From NCBI GenBank assembly GCA_036426205.1, contig CM071574.1, forward strand, positions 17,206,440-17,270,439: a stretch of 64,000 nt of DNA, read 5' to 3'. Position 1 is the first letter of the stretch; every line of letters begins with the position of its first letter. Origin of the DNA: Ascaphus truei (taxonomy: Eukaryota; Chordata; Amphibia; Anura; Ascaphidae). Shown here in pieces: positions 46,517 through 57,086 of the stretch. A program made the position numbers and the translations under genes. The notes below the pieces were generated by a model, which worked only from the letters and a program-made list of their open reading frames with translations, had not been told where the DNA came from and did no database searches.

Positions 46517-46904
46517 ACCCTCATAAATAGAAACATGAGAATAATGAATTGAAAAAAACAATATCACAGTTACAATGATCCAAATGGTTTGGTCTTTGAA
46601 CCAGTCATGGTCATTAAATTCAAATTATTAGTCAAAGAATGTCAACATTTATGTAACTGTCCTTAAAGGTTAACTACATAAAATAATGTTGTGAAAATAT
46701 AGTAAAAAAATACATTAATGTAGCAATTGATAAATTCATACATTCAAGTGGAAGTAATATGTTTATTATATATTTAAATATTCTGGATCTAAAAAGAAAG
46801 CTTTGCGACTGATCTGACAAAATTATAGAACCGTAAAGGACTGCAGGAGTGACAAGTAGATTTGGAATAATCTTGAGTACCACCAGCGAAGTTTTTGCGA
46901 TGCA

Positions 46905-47530
46905 TGTTTAATACCCTTATCCCCCACCCTATGGGATATATGTGGTTACTCATGATATTATGGTGGGACAGTGCTCACCTGTAGGCTTCCAGGAGGTTTG
47001 AGTCTCCGCTTTGGGATGGGGAGTAGACAACAGGAGAGGCTTTCAGGATGGTGCTGTGCCTCCATCCTGCAGGACTCTGTCAGAGACAGGGTTTATCCCT
47101 ACAGGAACCTTTGTACAGTAGTAATTCAGCCACAGACCAGGAACAGTACAACTTGATTTATTGCTGGACCAGCTCATACAATTCCTTCTTTATATTCCTC
47201 CCATGCAAGAGAGGTTGCATTCCCTTGACTAGGCCTCCCAGGAGCTTGAGGCCCCTAGGATAGTCTTTACCCCTCTACCCCCTGATGGGGCAGAGTAGAA
47301 TCCTGCCTACTCCTTAAGGAGCAGGCTACACTGGACTCCAACTGACTACATTTAGCAGGCTACACTGGACTCCAACTGACTACATTTAGCAGGCTACACT
47401 GGACTCCAACTGACTACATTTAGCAGGAAGCCATGTTTTATACCAGGGGAGGGTCCCACTCCTTAGCTCTGGTAACTAGGCAGCACTCCTCCATTGAGCC
47501 CACCCCCCCCTTGCACATGCTCCAACGGTT
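46905..47530 (+). mobile_element. LTR-like repeat (TGTAACCC family), decayed
   Basis: Begins TGTTTAATACCC, a mutated family start, and shares CCAGGAGGTTTGAGTCTCC with the copy at 33419 as well as TACCAGGGGAGGGTCCCAC near its end. The 3' limit is approximate. It contains a three-copy tandem repeat at 47321-47422. Confidence 0.55.
47321..47422. repeat. 34-bp tandem repeat, three identical copies
   Basis: Units starting at 47321, 47355 and 47389 are identical: GCAGGCTACACTGGACTCC followed by AACTGACTACATTTA. Identity of all three implies a recent expansion. Confidence 0.97.
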
Positions 47531-48560
47531 TCCAGACTATTCACCTATGCACCATGACACGGTGTAATATGTCATGTGTTGTTGTTCATCTGAGGTTGTA
47601 TTTACCTAATTTTAAGACCAGCTAAGGAACAGATGATTGTTATGTCCTGATATGTAAAACCATAGAATTCAAAGAGGGTGTACTTTCTTTTTCACACAAC
47701 TGTATTATAGGGTGCTCTGCTGACATATGACGGTGGTTAAAGAAATCAATATCACTTAAGAATTCTCACCATTCGATCCATAGTAACAGTTTTAAGTGAA
47801 CCGTGGATATTTATGAGGTTAAGTCATAAAGAGTTGGCTACATACATATTTGGAGATCTCACAATTACACATCATGTCTTAATGAATAGTTGCTTGAGCT
47901 TGTAAACCAATTTGTGCAGGCTGAAACATTCTGGCATGTTTCACAAATGATGCCCCTGGTGTTTAATTATTTTGTATTTTGTTCCTTATTTGGTATCTTG
48001 ACTAGAAGATGTTATTTTACAAGCCCCCTATCAACTGCATTTTTATCTTTATGCACAATATTCACACATTTTCAGCAGAGATATAGTTTAAAATTATTTA
48101 CAGATGGAAAACAGTACATGTTTGTACACTGGCAACACACTATATTTACATTTATTACATTAGTCAGGACGTTTTATGCTGCCATAACATGTAAAGCCAA
48201 TGTTACAATATGGCATATTTATCAAACTTGTTTTTTGCTATACCATTGTTACATAGAAACCGGAACGAAGAGTAGCGCACTATTATAGCCACCGTACGAA
48301 TTCAAAATAATAACAAATTTAAAGTGTATCCAATAATTAGTGAAAGAATTATTGTCAAAAGTGATATCAATAACCTCCAAAGACTTGTCAGCCTAAAGAT
48401 AGAATAAGTAATATATAGTGAAAAATATATATATATATATATTACATATGTTTGACCCCCAATTTGCGAGTGATCACTCAGGGAACAGAAGTGACAGATT
48501 TATATGTGAACATTACTAAAGAGTCACTAGTTTTATCAGTCCAGGAGAAAATATCTTCTA
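47531..48560. other. Intronic DNA with no recognised gene
   Basis: AT-rich. A 132-codon open frame at 47890-48288 shows no family resemblance and no splice context, so it is treated as chance. A short AT repeat lies at 48428-48442. Confidence 0.5.
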
Positions 48561-48563
48561 ACC

Positions 48564-48899
48564 CAGGGGAGCGCAATCTTTTCCCCCTGTGCCCCCCTGC
48601 CGGCTGTCCACCTCTCCTCGTGCCCCCCTCCTTACCATGGTTCTGACGTTCTGGTGATCATGACGTCATATTGCCATGGGAACAAAAGGTCTCATGACCC
48701 CGTGGCGTCATTTGACGCTGCGTTGCCATGGCGACACGTCACAAGAAGACGTCTGAACCAAGGTAAGAGAGAGTTACAAATTCCTGCACCTCTTCACCAG
48801 CATTTAATTTAAATGCCTTGGTGAAGCGCGTGGTCCTCTGTAACCCCTGCCACCCCCCCCTTGCAGAGAATCTTGTGCCCCCTGGTTTGCGCACCCCTG
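48564..48899. mobile_element. hAT-type MITE with perfect 8-bp duplication
   Basis: Starts CAGGGGAGCGCAAT and ends TTTGCGCACCCCTG. TTCTAACC flanks it exactly (48556-48563, 48900-48907). Its interior carries TGACGTCA (48661-48668), ATTGCCATGGGAAC and GTTGCCATGGCGAC (about 48722-48735), and TTTAATTTAAATGCCTT shared with the copy at 8370. Confidence 0.93.
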
Positions 48900-49429
48900 T
48901 TCTAACCCAGAGAAAAATATATAAAATGGTCACTCCCGGTCTGCAGCTCCTCATAAATGTTGGCTCTACAAAACAAATCTATGAAAGAAATGAGAGCGAA
49001 AAAGAGCACACAACCACGCATAGTATAGAATGTATAAAATGTTTTTACATAAAAAAGGGGGTATCTATTGCACGTACAGAGAGATAAAAAATGAAGCACA
49101 TATAGAACATGGACTCTGCCATTTACCCATGGATCTTCCATTGGACATCACAAACACACAAGTCTGTAGCGCTTCCTAATAAGTAGTCTGACCGGACCGG
49201 TAGGAGGGTTTGAGGTGCATGCAAAATTCCGGCTAGACACCGAATGAATAGGTCCCTCAACTGGTGCAGGGACACATGTTGATGTCGGGCCCTGTTTTAA
49301 ACAAGAGAGTGCGTCAACTTGGGCTAAACTCTCACAGCAAAATGTACCTGGTATACTCCCAATGTTTCGGAGCAAGGCTACTCTAGAAACAGGGAAAGAA
49401 AGTCCAAAAAGCAGCTTTGGCAATAGGCA

Positions 49430-49478
49430 ATGGATCCTGCGTGTTTCGTGGCGATGCCTCTAGTCACTTCTTCATGGA
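49430..49478 (-). repeat. Hammerhead-like module
   Basis: On the - strand: CATGAAGAAGTGACTAG, loop, then GCCACGAAACACGCAGG. Same layout as the modules near 15430 and 50750. Confidence 0.45.
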
Positions 49479-49729
49479 ATAAAACTGTTTAGTTTAGGAT
49501 GGCGCGCTTTCTCTCTTTTTGTTTAGAGGAGAAAAAAGAAAGAACAAAGTCCAATACCAGTGCTTCAAAACCACTGTGGCAGTTGCTTTATTGTATCAGC
49601 CAAAATTCTTCAGAAATAATGTTCTGAGTGAGCCCAAGCTGGCTGCCTGACCTTTTACTTACCTTCTCTGTAAAAAAAACTTAATTGACATTCCATTTAA
49701 ATACAAAGCACAGTAAATAATCAAGGATT

Positions 49730-50053
49730 TGCCTTCACCAACAACCACTTGATGCCTGCGTGTATCCAAAATTCAAAGATTGGCTCTCTGCACAGATTCG
49801 TATCGGATTCAACTTCTCCCTCCACCTTCAAAGAAAAACAATGCCTGCATGGCCTGGGTTATCACTGCTGTGCAGATGACACTCAACACTATTTGTCCTT
49901 TGCACCAGGCACTAAGGACCCATTATCAGACTGCAATATATGTCTATCTGAGTTCCAGTTGGTTGAGTTTGAATCCTGATAAGACAGAAGTGCTCATGGT
50001 GGATGCTCACCATCGGAAGACAATAATATTGAAGCTAGGTCAACACACTGTCC
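49730..50053 (+). pseudogene. L2-type LINE reverse transcriptase fragment
   Basis: One frame gives LGYHCCADDTQHYLSFAPG (motif C region, Tyr/Phe changed to Cys) and, after a frameshift near 49950, a second frame gives SLNPDKTEVLMVDAHH, the motif following YADD in L2/CR1 enzymes. Truncated at both ends; the right end is interrupted by a Harbinger-like MITE beginning at 50057. Confidence 0.85.
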
Positions 50054-50056
50054 TTA

Positions 50057-50160
50057 GGCTATGGCCCCAGTCACTGTGTGCATGCGCGTTGGAGTGCCTG
50101 GTGGCGCGTGCACCAGTTTAAGCCGTGATCTGAGGTCGTAATGGGATGCACGTCCAGAAG
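50057..50160. mobile_element. Harbinger-like MITE, truncated
   Basis: TTA (50054-50056) followed by GGCTATGGCCCCAGTCACTG matches the 5' ends of the copies at 34269 and 63099. The opposite end was not found and is probably lost at a junction near 50160. Confidence 0.55.
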
Positions 50161-50700
50161 AGCAGGCAGCGGTAAAAAACAAAAATCTTGTTATTTGTCT
50201 AATATCAGCATGCAATCCAAAGGTAGCAAGCAGGGGGTGTACAGGGAAGAATACACAGACCCAACAGTGCAAGCCACAATGCTATCAACCCCAGATGGAG
50301 AATGACCAGGGGATATGGGAAGAAAAGTGATATATCAATAGAATATGAACTCACACGGCCATGTGCGAGACTGTACTACACAGGGTATCTTGAACACTGG
50401 GTCTCTGGTGTGACGTCCCTCTGCGTACGCGGGGTTGAGGAGTGGGGATCAACCCTCGTAATGTACCAGTTGCCAAAAGGGTAGAAAATGCCCAGATGAT
50501 GTGGTTAAAATACAGTGTTTAATAACGTAACACACACAAGTAACAATGCACTCACATGAATAAAAACAGCAGTGCTCCTGACTGGTCCGGGCTGCGACTC
50601 GCTAGGAACTCCTCTGCAGACCGCGTCCGGTCTGCAGAGCTGGAGGGTAGTGATGATGGAGCGCTACGGTGGTCAGCAGGAGCCAGGAAAGTGAACGTTG

Positions 50701-50792
50701 CCCGAACTACGTGTTTCGTATCTCGCTATACTTCGTCAGGTTCGGCGCCGAACCTGACGAAGTATCGCGAGATAAGAAACGCGTAGTTCAGG
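50701..50792. repeat. Palindrome of two opposed hammerhead-like modules
   Basis: Two arms of about 45 bp meet at GGCGCC (centre 50745/50746). On the + strand the right arm reads CCTGACGAAGTATCGCGAG then ATAAGAAACGCG; on the - strand the left arm reads CCTGACGAAGTATAGCGAG then ATACGAAACACG. TATC can pair with GATA around GCGA on the + strand. Confidence 0.85.
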
Positions 50793-50819
50793 CAGTGTGG
50801 GAGGGCAGACAATAATATC

Positions 50820-51910
50820 ATATTGCAAAAGATTACATATATAAAACAACTGAGACAATGGGAAGGAATTCCCTGCTCGAAGAAGCTTACAATCTATAAG
50901 GGGAGAGGGGAGAGACACAAGGAATAGTGTGTGAATTTCTTAGTAATGGTTTGGGTATCAGGACTATGCGTATGCGGTTCTAGAATGAAAGTTAAAGAAG
51001 TCAGGAGAGTGTGGATACGTCTCCTTGAAAGAGTGTATTTGTAAGGAACTTTTAAATGTATGTATGGTATGGGAAGAGTCTGACTATGTGTGGTAGAGAA
51101 TTCCAGAGTTGGGGTACAGCACAGAAAAAGTCATGGAGGCAGGAGTGAGAGGAAGTAATAAGGGAGGTGGAGAGACATAGATAAAGAGCACAGCGTAGAC
51201 TTCATGTAGCAGTGTACTTGGAAATTAGGTTAGAGATGTAGAGAAGAGCGGTTTTATGCATACAGTAGGTTTGTAGGTAAGTTCAAGTGTCTTGAATTTG
51301 ACTCTGTAGGGAATGGGCAGCTAGTGTAGTGAATTGCATAAAAGCAGAAGAAGAGGAGTTAGTGAGATAAATGAGCCTGGACCAGCATTTAGAATGGACT
51401 GAAGAGGAGACAGACGGCAGAAGGGGAGACCAACTAGAAGTATATAGCAAAAAAGTCAGTGTGTGCTGTCCCTTTAATTCCTCTCTCTTCTAAGACCAAC
51501 TGGAAGCAGGTTGGTATAGATAAAGAGTTGGAAGGAGGGGAAATGATAAGTTCAGTTTTAGACATGTTACTGTATGCTTAAGATTGTGATTGGACATCTA
51601 TGAGGAGATAGCAGAAAGATACTGTATTGGAGAGAAGGGGTCAGGACAGAAGTAGATTTGGGTTTCATCAGTATAGAGGGAGTAGTGAAATCCAAATGAC
51701 TCTATTAGTTTACCAACGGAAGTGGTGTAAATGGAGAAGCGTAGAGGTTCTAGGAGAGAGCCCTGGGGTTCACCAACTGTGGGTTAGAGTAAAGAGGAAC
51801 ATGTGCCAGCAATAGAAACACTGAAAGTGCAGTCAGTTAGGTAAGATGTCAACCAGGAGAGGGCAGTGTCACAAGGCCAATAGAAAGGAGCGTGTGCTGA
51901 AGGAATGATT
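50820..51910 (-). pseudogene. L2-type LINE 3' region, - strand
   Basis: The - strand reading at about 51785-51640 gives [18 protein letters not shown] (motif B, decayed) and [14 protein letters not shown] (motif C, changed from YADDTQIYF). Toward lower coordinates comes a C-terminal piece with an LEFSTTHSQTLP-type reading and then, near 50870-50905, ATAGATTGTAAGCTTCTTCG on the - strand, the L2-type tail. Many stops; inactive. Confidence 0.78.
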
Positions 51911-52144
51911 TGATATGTCATATTTCACATAAAATAAAAAAATGTCTTAAAATGTTTGGGTGTTAAACTCGATTAAGCTAGGCTTGTTATTTGCAAGTAC
52001 ATTTAAGGAGTTACCATTTCCTTCCTATAACATTAAAAATACAATAACCGCAACTATGGAGATTAATCAACTGAGTTTATAACAAAAGGAGTTGTGGCTG
52101 AGCTCTGTAGTTTGTGAATAGTATGGCAAGTCTTGAATTTGATG

Positions 52145-52507
52145 TTTTCATATTGAAACATAGAAATTGACAGAGATAAGAAACACGTAGTCCACCTAGT
52201 CTGCCCATACCGCTATCCACCATGAAACCTCAGTCCCTGTTAGAACCTTTGGTTTCTTTAATATTTAGGAGAGTCTTGTGTCTATCCCAAGCACTGTTCA
52301 ATTCCTTTACTGTATTATCCTCTACTACCTCTGCTGTGAGGCTATTCCATGAATGAATCACCCTTTCTGTACAGAAAGTGCACATTTCTCCTCACACTAC
52401 CACCCTCTCGTTATAAAAGATGCCCTCTTGTTCTAGCACATTATTTTCTCTGAAATACGCTTCAGTTTTTTACCATGTTGAAACCCTTGATATACAGAAT
52501 GTATATT

Positions 52508-52542
<35 letters not shown>

Positions 52543-52790
52543 TATTATATTATACTGTATGTGTATTTTAGTGTATCATTGTACCTTCCCCTTCTCTCCT
52601 CCAAGCTGTACATGGTAAGGTTCCTTAGTCTTTCCTTATACAGTACTATGATGAGAAGGCCATGAATCATTGTAGCAGTTCTTTTTTTGTGCTGGTCAAC
52701 CTCTATTGGGCTGCCTTTCTGAAAACATGGTTTCCATAACTGAACATAGTAATCCAGGTGAGGTTTTACCAATGATCTATGTTTATCTTT
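52145..52790 (-). pseudogene. CR1-type LINE 3' end, - strand, next to exon 3
   Basis: The - strand frame (52790-52545) reads [20 protein letters not shown], a segment with KKRTATMIHGLL, then YKERLRNLTMYSLEERRGR, the characteristic C-terminal part of the CR1 reverse transcriptase ORF. Toward 52145 it ends with CR1 3' UTR text (GTATGGGCAGACTAGGTGG on the - strand). An AT repeat (52513-52540) lies inside. The CR1 homology reaches to within about 40-45 bp of the GALNT13 acceptor at 52832. Confidence 0.87.
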
Positions 52791-52832
52791 GTTTATACAT
52801 TTGTTTTGACTGATTTGCTCCTCCCTTTTCAG

Positions 52833-52931
52833 ATAAGAAATGTGGAAACCAACCAATGCCTGGATAATATGGGTCGTAAAGAGAATGAAAAAGTTGGCAT
52901 ATTCAACTGCCATGGCATGGGAGGAAACCAG
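52833..52931 (+). CDS. GALNT13: GALNT13 exon: start of ricin-type lectin domain
   Basis: 99 bp encode 33 residues: [19 protein letters not shown] then [14 protein letters not shown]. This is the first (alpha) repeat of the ricin-like beta-trefoil lectin domain, which in this enzyme family binds GalNAc on already glycosylated substrates; the CLD motif and GGNQ are typical. Phase 0 in (acceptor AG 52831-52832) and phase 0 out (donor GT 52932-52933). NMGRKENE fits GALNT13 rather than the NMARKENE I recall for GALNT1. Later lectin exons are not in the window. Confidence 0.93.
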
Positions 52932-53611
52932 GTAAAACGAATATTGTTTATAATTGCTTAGGTATAGCAATGTTTTATATAATATCTGAATATTCAACAC
53001 TGTTTCTATTTTTTAGAAATGTGTTCCATGATGGGCATTTTCAGACAACAGTGTGGATATGAAACAATATAAAATGTAACTTGTCTCACAGCCCATTTAT
53101 TTAATGTAACTAAAGTATTGATTCTTCCCAAATAATGAATGATACTTTAGACAATGCAATTTAGTTAGTTTTACAAATCATTAAAAATTTATTTAAAATG
53201 TACATACTGTAGTGGCAATAAACATAGTAAATATTTGCAACATACTCGTATCCCAGCAATGTTCTATAATTCCTAAAGGAACGCATGGTAAAGCTTTTAA
53301 TGTAATAGATATTGGCAGTGTTCACAAAAATGGCTACCATATCTGTTCCACTGTTGGCAACGGAATTATTCATTCTGCTGATGTATATATCTGTATATAC
53401 AATTTCTATACCAGTATACCAGTTCCAGGTTTCAGTTTTGCAAACCCGGTTACGTGTGTGTCTTTGGTATATAGTATACTACATTGGACAGTCTTTAGCC
53501 AAGATCTGACCATCTGCTCCTCTATTCAGACAACACTCTTTAAAGATTCTCTTGGACGCATCTCTCTTCTCACATGACCTTTCTGTCTCTCCATATACTG
53601 TGTGTGTGTAA

Positions 53612-53720
53612 GTATATAGTGCTTGACAAATCACCCAAACATCTACTCGTCACATAGTCCCGCCCCCAACCCCGCTCCAATCCCGGCCCCAACCCTAGTC
53701 CCACCCCCAACCCCGCTTTA
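53612..53720. repeat. Possible hAT end and C-rich repeat
   Basis: GTGCTTGACAAATCACCC resembles a hAT terminal sequence (from memory), followed by CCCGCCCCCAACCCCGCTCC-type short repeats. The matching second end was not found. Confidence 0.35.
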
Positions 53721-53833
53721 AAATAAAATATATAAATAAAATAAATGTAATAAATTCCTAGTAAGAACAACATTCGTTTTTGACATTAATTTATTTATTG
53801 TATTACATTATACTACAATTAGTCCTTGTTACG

Positions 53834-53846
53834 GGTGTGTGGGGTG

Positions 53847-53881
<35 letters not shown>

Positions 53882-53957
53882 GTGTTGTGTGTGTGTGTGT
53901 GGTGTGTGTTTGGTGTGTGTGTTTTGTGTGGTGTGTGTGTGTGTGTGGTGTGTATAT
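53834..53957. repeat. (GT)n microsatellite, interrupted
   Basis: GT runs broken by TTTGTG and GGTGTG. The long antisense open frame across it is an artefact. Confidence 0.95.
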
Positions 53958-54289
53958 CGTCTAGAAATAAAAGCCAGATGTGAATGACTAGTTTCCTGAA
54001 CCCGTTAAACAGTGTCTGGACGTCCCCGTTCACCAATCTAAAGCAGCAATCCCGCCTGGAATCTTACCTGATCCGCAGTCCCTCAATGTCCGGGTACCCT
54101 CATTCCCACAATGTTATACTTGGAGGGGAGGCGTTCCTTACCTGTCTTCTGGTTTAGGGGGGATTGATGTTCCCGTTGAAGCTTGAGTCAGATCTGGAAG
54201 AAAGCAGTAGTATTTTATTTCGTTGTTGTAGATGGGCAGTTTACAATAGATAGGTAAATAAAATATCCAGATTGTGAGACAGACAGAGC

Positions 54290-54830
54290 GTGTGGGTGAG
54301 AGAAACAGAGAGATACACAGACAGAGACACAGAGAGAGGGTGAGAGAGAGTTAGAGAGAGAGTCAGAGAGAGAGTCAGAGACAGAGACGGTCAGAGACAG
54401 AGAGAGACAGAGAGAGAGAGAGGGTCAGAGACAGAGATCAGAGCACAGAGAGAGAGAGGGTCAGAGACAGAGTATATGAGAGAAGTGAGGATAGCAGAGA
54501 CAGGAAAAGATATAGGTTCAGCAGAGAATAGAAGAGAGAGAGGGTCAGAGAGAGAGAGAGAGGGTCAGAGAGAGAGAGAGGGTCAGAGAGAGAGAGAGGG
54601 TGAGAGACAGAGAGAGGGAGAGAGAGAGGGTGAGAGAGAGAGAAAGGGTCAGAGAGAGAGGTGAGAGAGAGAGGGCGAGAGACAGAGAGAAAAGGCAAGA
54701 GACAGAGAGAGAGGGCGAGAGACAGAGAGAGAGGGCAAGAGACAGAGAGGGTGAGAGACAGACAGAGACAGACAGAGACAGAGGGTGAGAGACAGATAGA
54801 GGGTGAGAGACAGAGGATGAGAGAGGGTGA
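54290..54830. repeat. (GA)n-rich purine tract
   Basis: Over 500 bp of GAGAGA with GGGTCAGAGACAGAG words. All open frames here on both strands are low-complexity artefacts, including the long antisense frame that extends through it to 55784. Confidence 0.95.
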
Positions 54831-54975
54831 TTGGGGGGTGATTGGGTGGGTGGGGTGACGGGGTGGTGGGGTGATGGGGTGATTGGGTGGGGTGATGTGG
54901 TGATTGGGCGGGGTGATTGGGTGGGGTGACGGGGTGATGGGTGGGCTGATTGGGTGGGTTGACAGGGTGATTGGG
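54830..54975. repeat. GGGTGATTGGGTGG-type repeat
   Basis: Short tandem GGTGATTGGG and GGGGTGATGGGG words linking the purine tract and the minisatellite. Confidence 0.9.
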
Positions 54976-54989
54976 TCCACTGCCCCTCT

Positions 54990-55510
54990 CGCCCCCTCCT
55001 CCCCCCCGCGACCATCTCCCGCCCTGTGTGGGCAGCCACGGGGACCGGGGGGAAGCGGAGACCAAGGGGGTAAGGGGGGAACACCCCCACTACCATCTCC
55101 CGCCCCGCACGGGCAGCCGTGGAGATTGGTGGGAAGCGGGGACCGGGAGGAAGCGGGGAGTAAGGGGGAACACCTCCGCCCCGCGTGGGAAGCCGGGGGT
55201 AGCGGGGACCGGGGAGCGAAGGGGGGACCAGGGAGAGAAGGGGGGAACACCCCCGCTTCCATCTCTCGCCCCACGCGGGCATCTGGGGGGAAGCGGGGAC
55301 CGGGGAGAGAAGGGCGAACCGGGGAGAGAAGGAACCGGGGAGAGAAGGGGTGGACACCCCCGCTTCCATCTCCCGCCCCGCGTGGGCAGCCAGGGGGAAG
55401 CGGGGACCGGGGAGAGAAGGGGGGACCGGGGAGAGCAGGGGGGACCGGGGAGAAAAGGGGGGACCAGGAAGAGAAGGGAGGAACACCCCCACTACCACCA
55501 GTCAGCCACA
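54990..55510. repeat. GC-rich minisatellite
   Basis: Repeating blocks CCATCTCCCGCCCCGCGTGG, GGGGAAGCGGGGACCGGGG, AGAGAAGGGGGG and AACACCCCCGCT in variable order; about five major units. Similar text lies at 59755-59830. Confidence 0.92.
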
Positions 55511-55664
55511 GGGACCGCGTGAGATGCAGCAGCAGCACTCCCATTACTGCTGCGGCCAAGTTTATTCGAGCATTTGCCCGTTCTTGGCCGCAGCAGTAGC
55601 CTGGCGCGCGCCCGAGGGTGACGGGCGCGCGCCGAAGCAGCGGAAGAGCGCCCTCCGATCGGGG

Positions 55665-55750
55665 TATGATAACATGCAGCGCGATATGATAACATGCAGC
55701 GCGATATGATAACACGCAGAGCGATATAATAACATGCAGCGCGATATGAT
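55665..55750. repeat. 20-bp tandem repeat, about four copies
   Basis: TATGATAACATGCAGCGCGA recurs at 55665, 55685, 55705, 55725 and 55745 (partial), with a few substitutions. The preceding 55540-55605 can fold: CTGCTGCGGCCAAG pairs with CTTGGCCGCAGCAG. Confidence 0.95.
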
Positions 55751-56050
55751 GTAAAAAGAGAACGAAAACAGCACTTATAAACAATCATTCATATCAATAT
55801 AAATATGAGGTGCAGGGGAACCCCCCGTTGGCAATCATAGCCATGAAAAAGATGAATATAGAGAAAAGTTCCAGCACTCAAACAAAGATATACAGAAAAC
55901 ACATACTCGAAAAAATATCAAAATGTATTAATCAAAATAACAAAAAAATAAATAAAGCAAGGGCAGTGTATGGGGAGGAAACGTCCACAGAAAAACCATA
56001 CCAAATTACCCATAAAAACAGAACGGAGCAGGAGTAAAGCAGCAGCCTGA

Positions 56051-56382
56051 GGCCTCGGGCATGGTGCCTCGGGCCGCACTGATCCGCGCTCCTGCTCTGC
56101 CTCGCCAGCTCAAGCAGGTGCTTTTTTGCGTCCTGGCAGGCGAGGCAGTGAGCGCGGGTGGGGGCGGGGCTAGTCCCTCGCTACCATTGGCTGTTTTCGG
56201 TCACATGACCGCTCCTCCGCTCCCCTCAGCGCCAAAATTCAAGCAAGCCTGTCTCCTCAAAATACCTGAGCCTCCGCACGCATGCGGAAGCATCTGCTAA
56301 AGCCGCGCTGATTACAGATGCAGGGGGTAAGTGCATCTGCTCAGCGCGGCTCAGCACGGCCTGCTGTACTATGTCCCAGGCC
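56051..56382. mobile_element. Harbinger-like MITE
   Basis: Starts GGCCTCGGGCATGGTGCC; inverted end GGCCTGGGACATAGTAC. Flanks TGA (56048-56050) and TAA (56383-56385) are a mutated TWA duplication. Termini match those of the copy at 2741. Confidence 0.78.
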
Positions 56383-56439
56383 TAAACCCCAGATCACGAG
56401 TGAGGACCGGCGCCCCGGGTCACCTCCGATATAATAACA

Positions 56440-57048
56440 CTGATACACACGTACTGATATACACACGTACTGATATACATGGATTGGTACATGCACACTT
56501 ACACATGTACATACACACACAGACCAATAGAGGCTTCCAATCCAAGCAGGATATAACGTGTGTATCCATGTGCATATCATTGAATATTTCAGTGTGTGTA
56601 TTAGTATGTTTGTGTGTATGATGGTGTCTCAGTTTATCTGTCTATAAGTGTGTGTGTGTGTGTGTGTGTGTGTATTAGTGTGTCCTTGTGTGTCAGTGTT
56701 AATTTGTGTATATCCGTGTGTGTGCTAGTGTATTAGTGTGTTCATGTGTGTATTAGTGTCTGTGTACCAGTGTGTTTGTGTATATCGGTATGTCTGTGTG
56801 TGTGTGTGTGTATCAGTGTGTCAGTGTATCTGTGTCTATAAGTGTATGTGTATCAGTGTGTGTGTATTAGCATGTCCTTGTGTATCAGTGTTAATGTGTG
56901 TATATCCGTGTGTGTACTAATGTCTATTAGTGTGTGTATTAGTATGTCTGTGTGTATAACAGTGTGTCAGCTTATCTGTGTCTATAACTGTATGTGTATC
57001 AGTAGTAATATTAGTGATTCCTTGTGTATCAGTGTTAATTTGTGTATA

Positions 57049-57086
<38 letters not shown>

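Larger units (their letters stand above)
35256..52832 (+). other. GALNT13: GALNT13 intron, about 17.6 kb
   Basis: A phase-0 intron between donor 35256-35257 and acceptor 52831-52832. About 7 kb of it is one L1 insertion. The acceptor tract is TTTGCTCCTCCCTTTTCAG. Confidence 0.85.

Noticed and set aside
47890..48288. 132-codon open frame
   Set aside because: Hydrophobic, AT-rich, no recognisable motif, no splice or promoter context; likely chance.
54438..55784. 448-codon antisense open frame rich in Ser, Leu and Pro
   Set aside because: It runs through GA, GGGTGA and GC-rich tandem repeats, where stops are scarce by composition. No domain is visible and other frames are open too.
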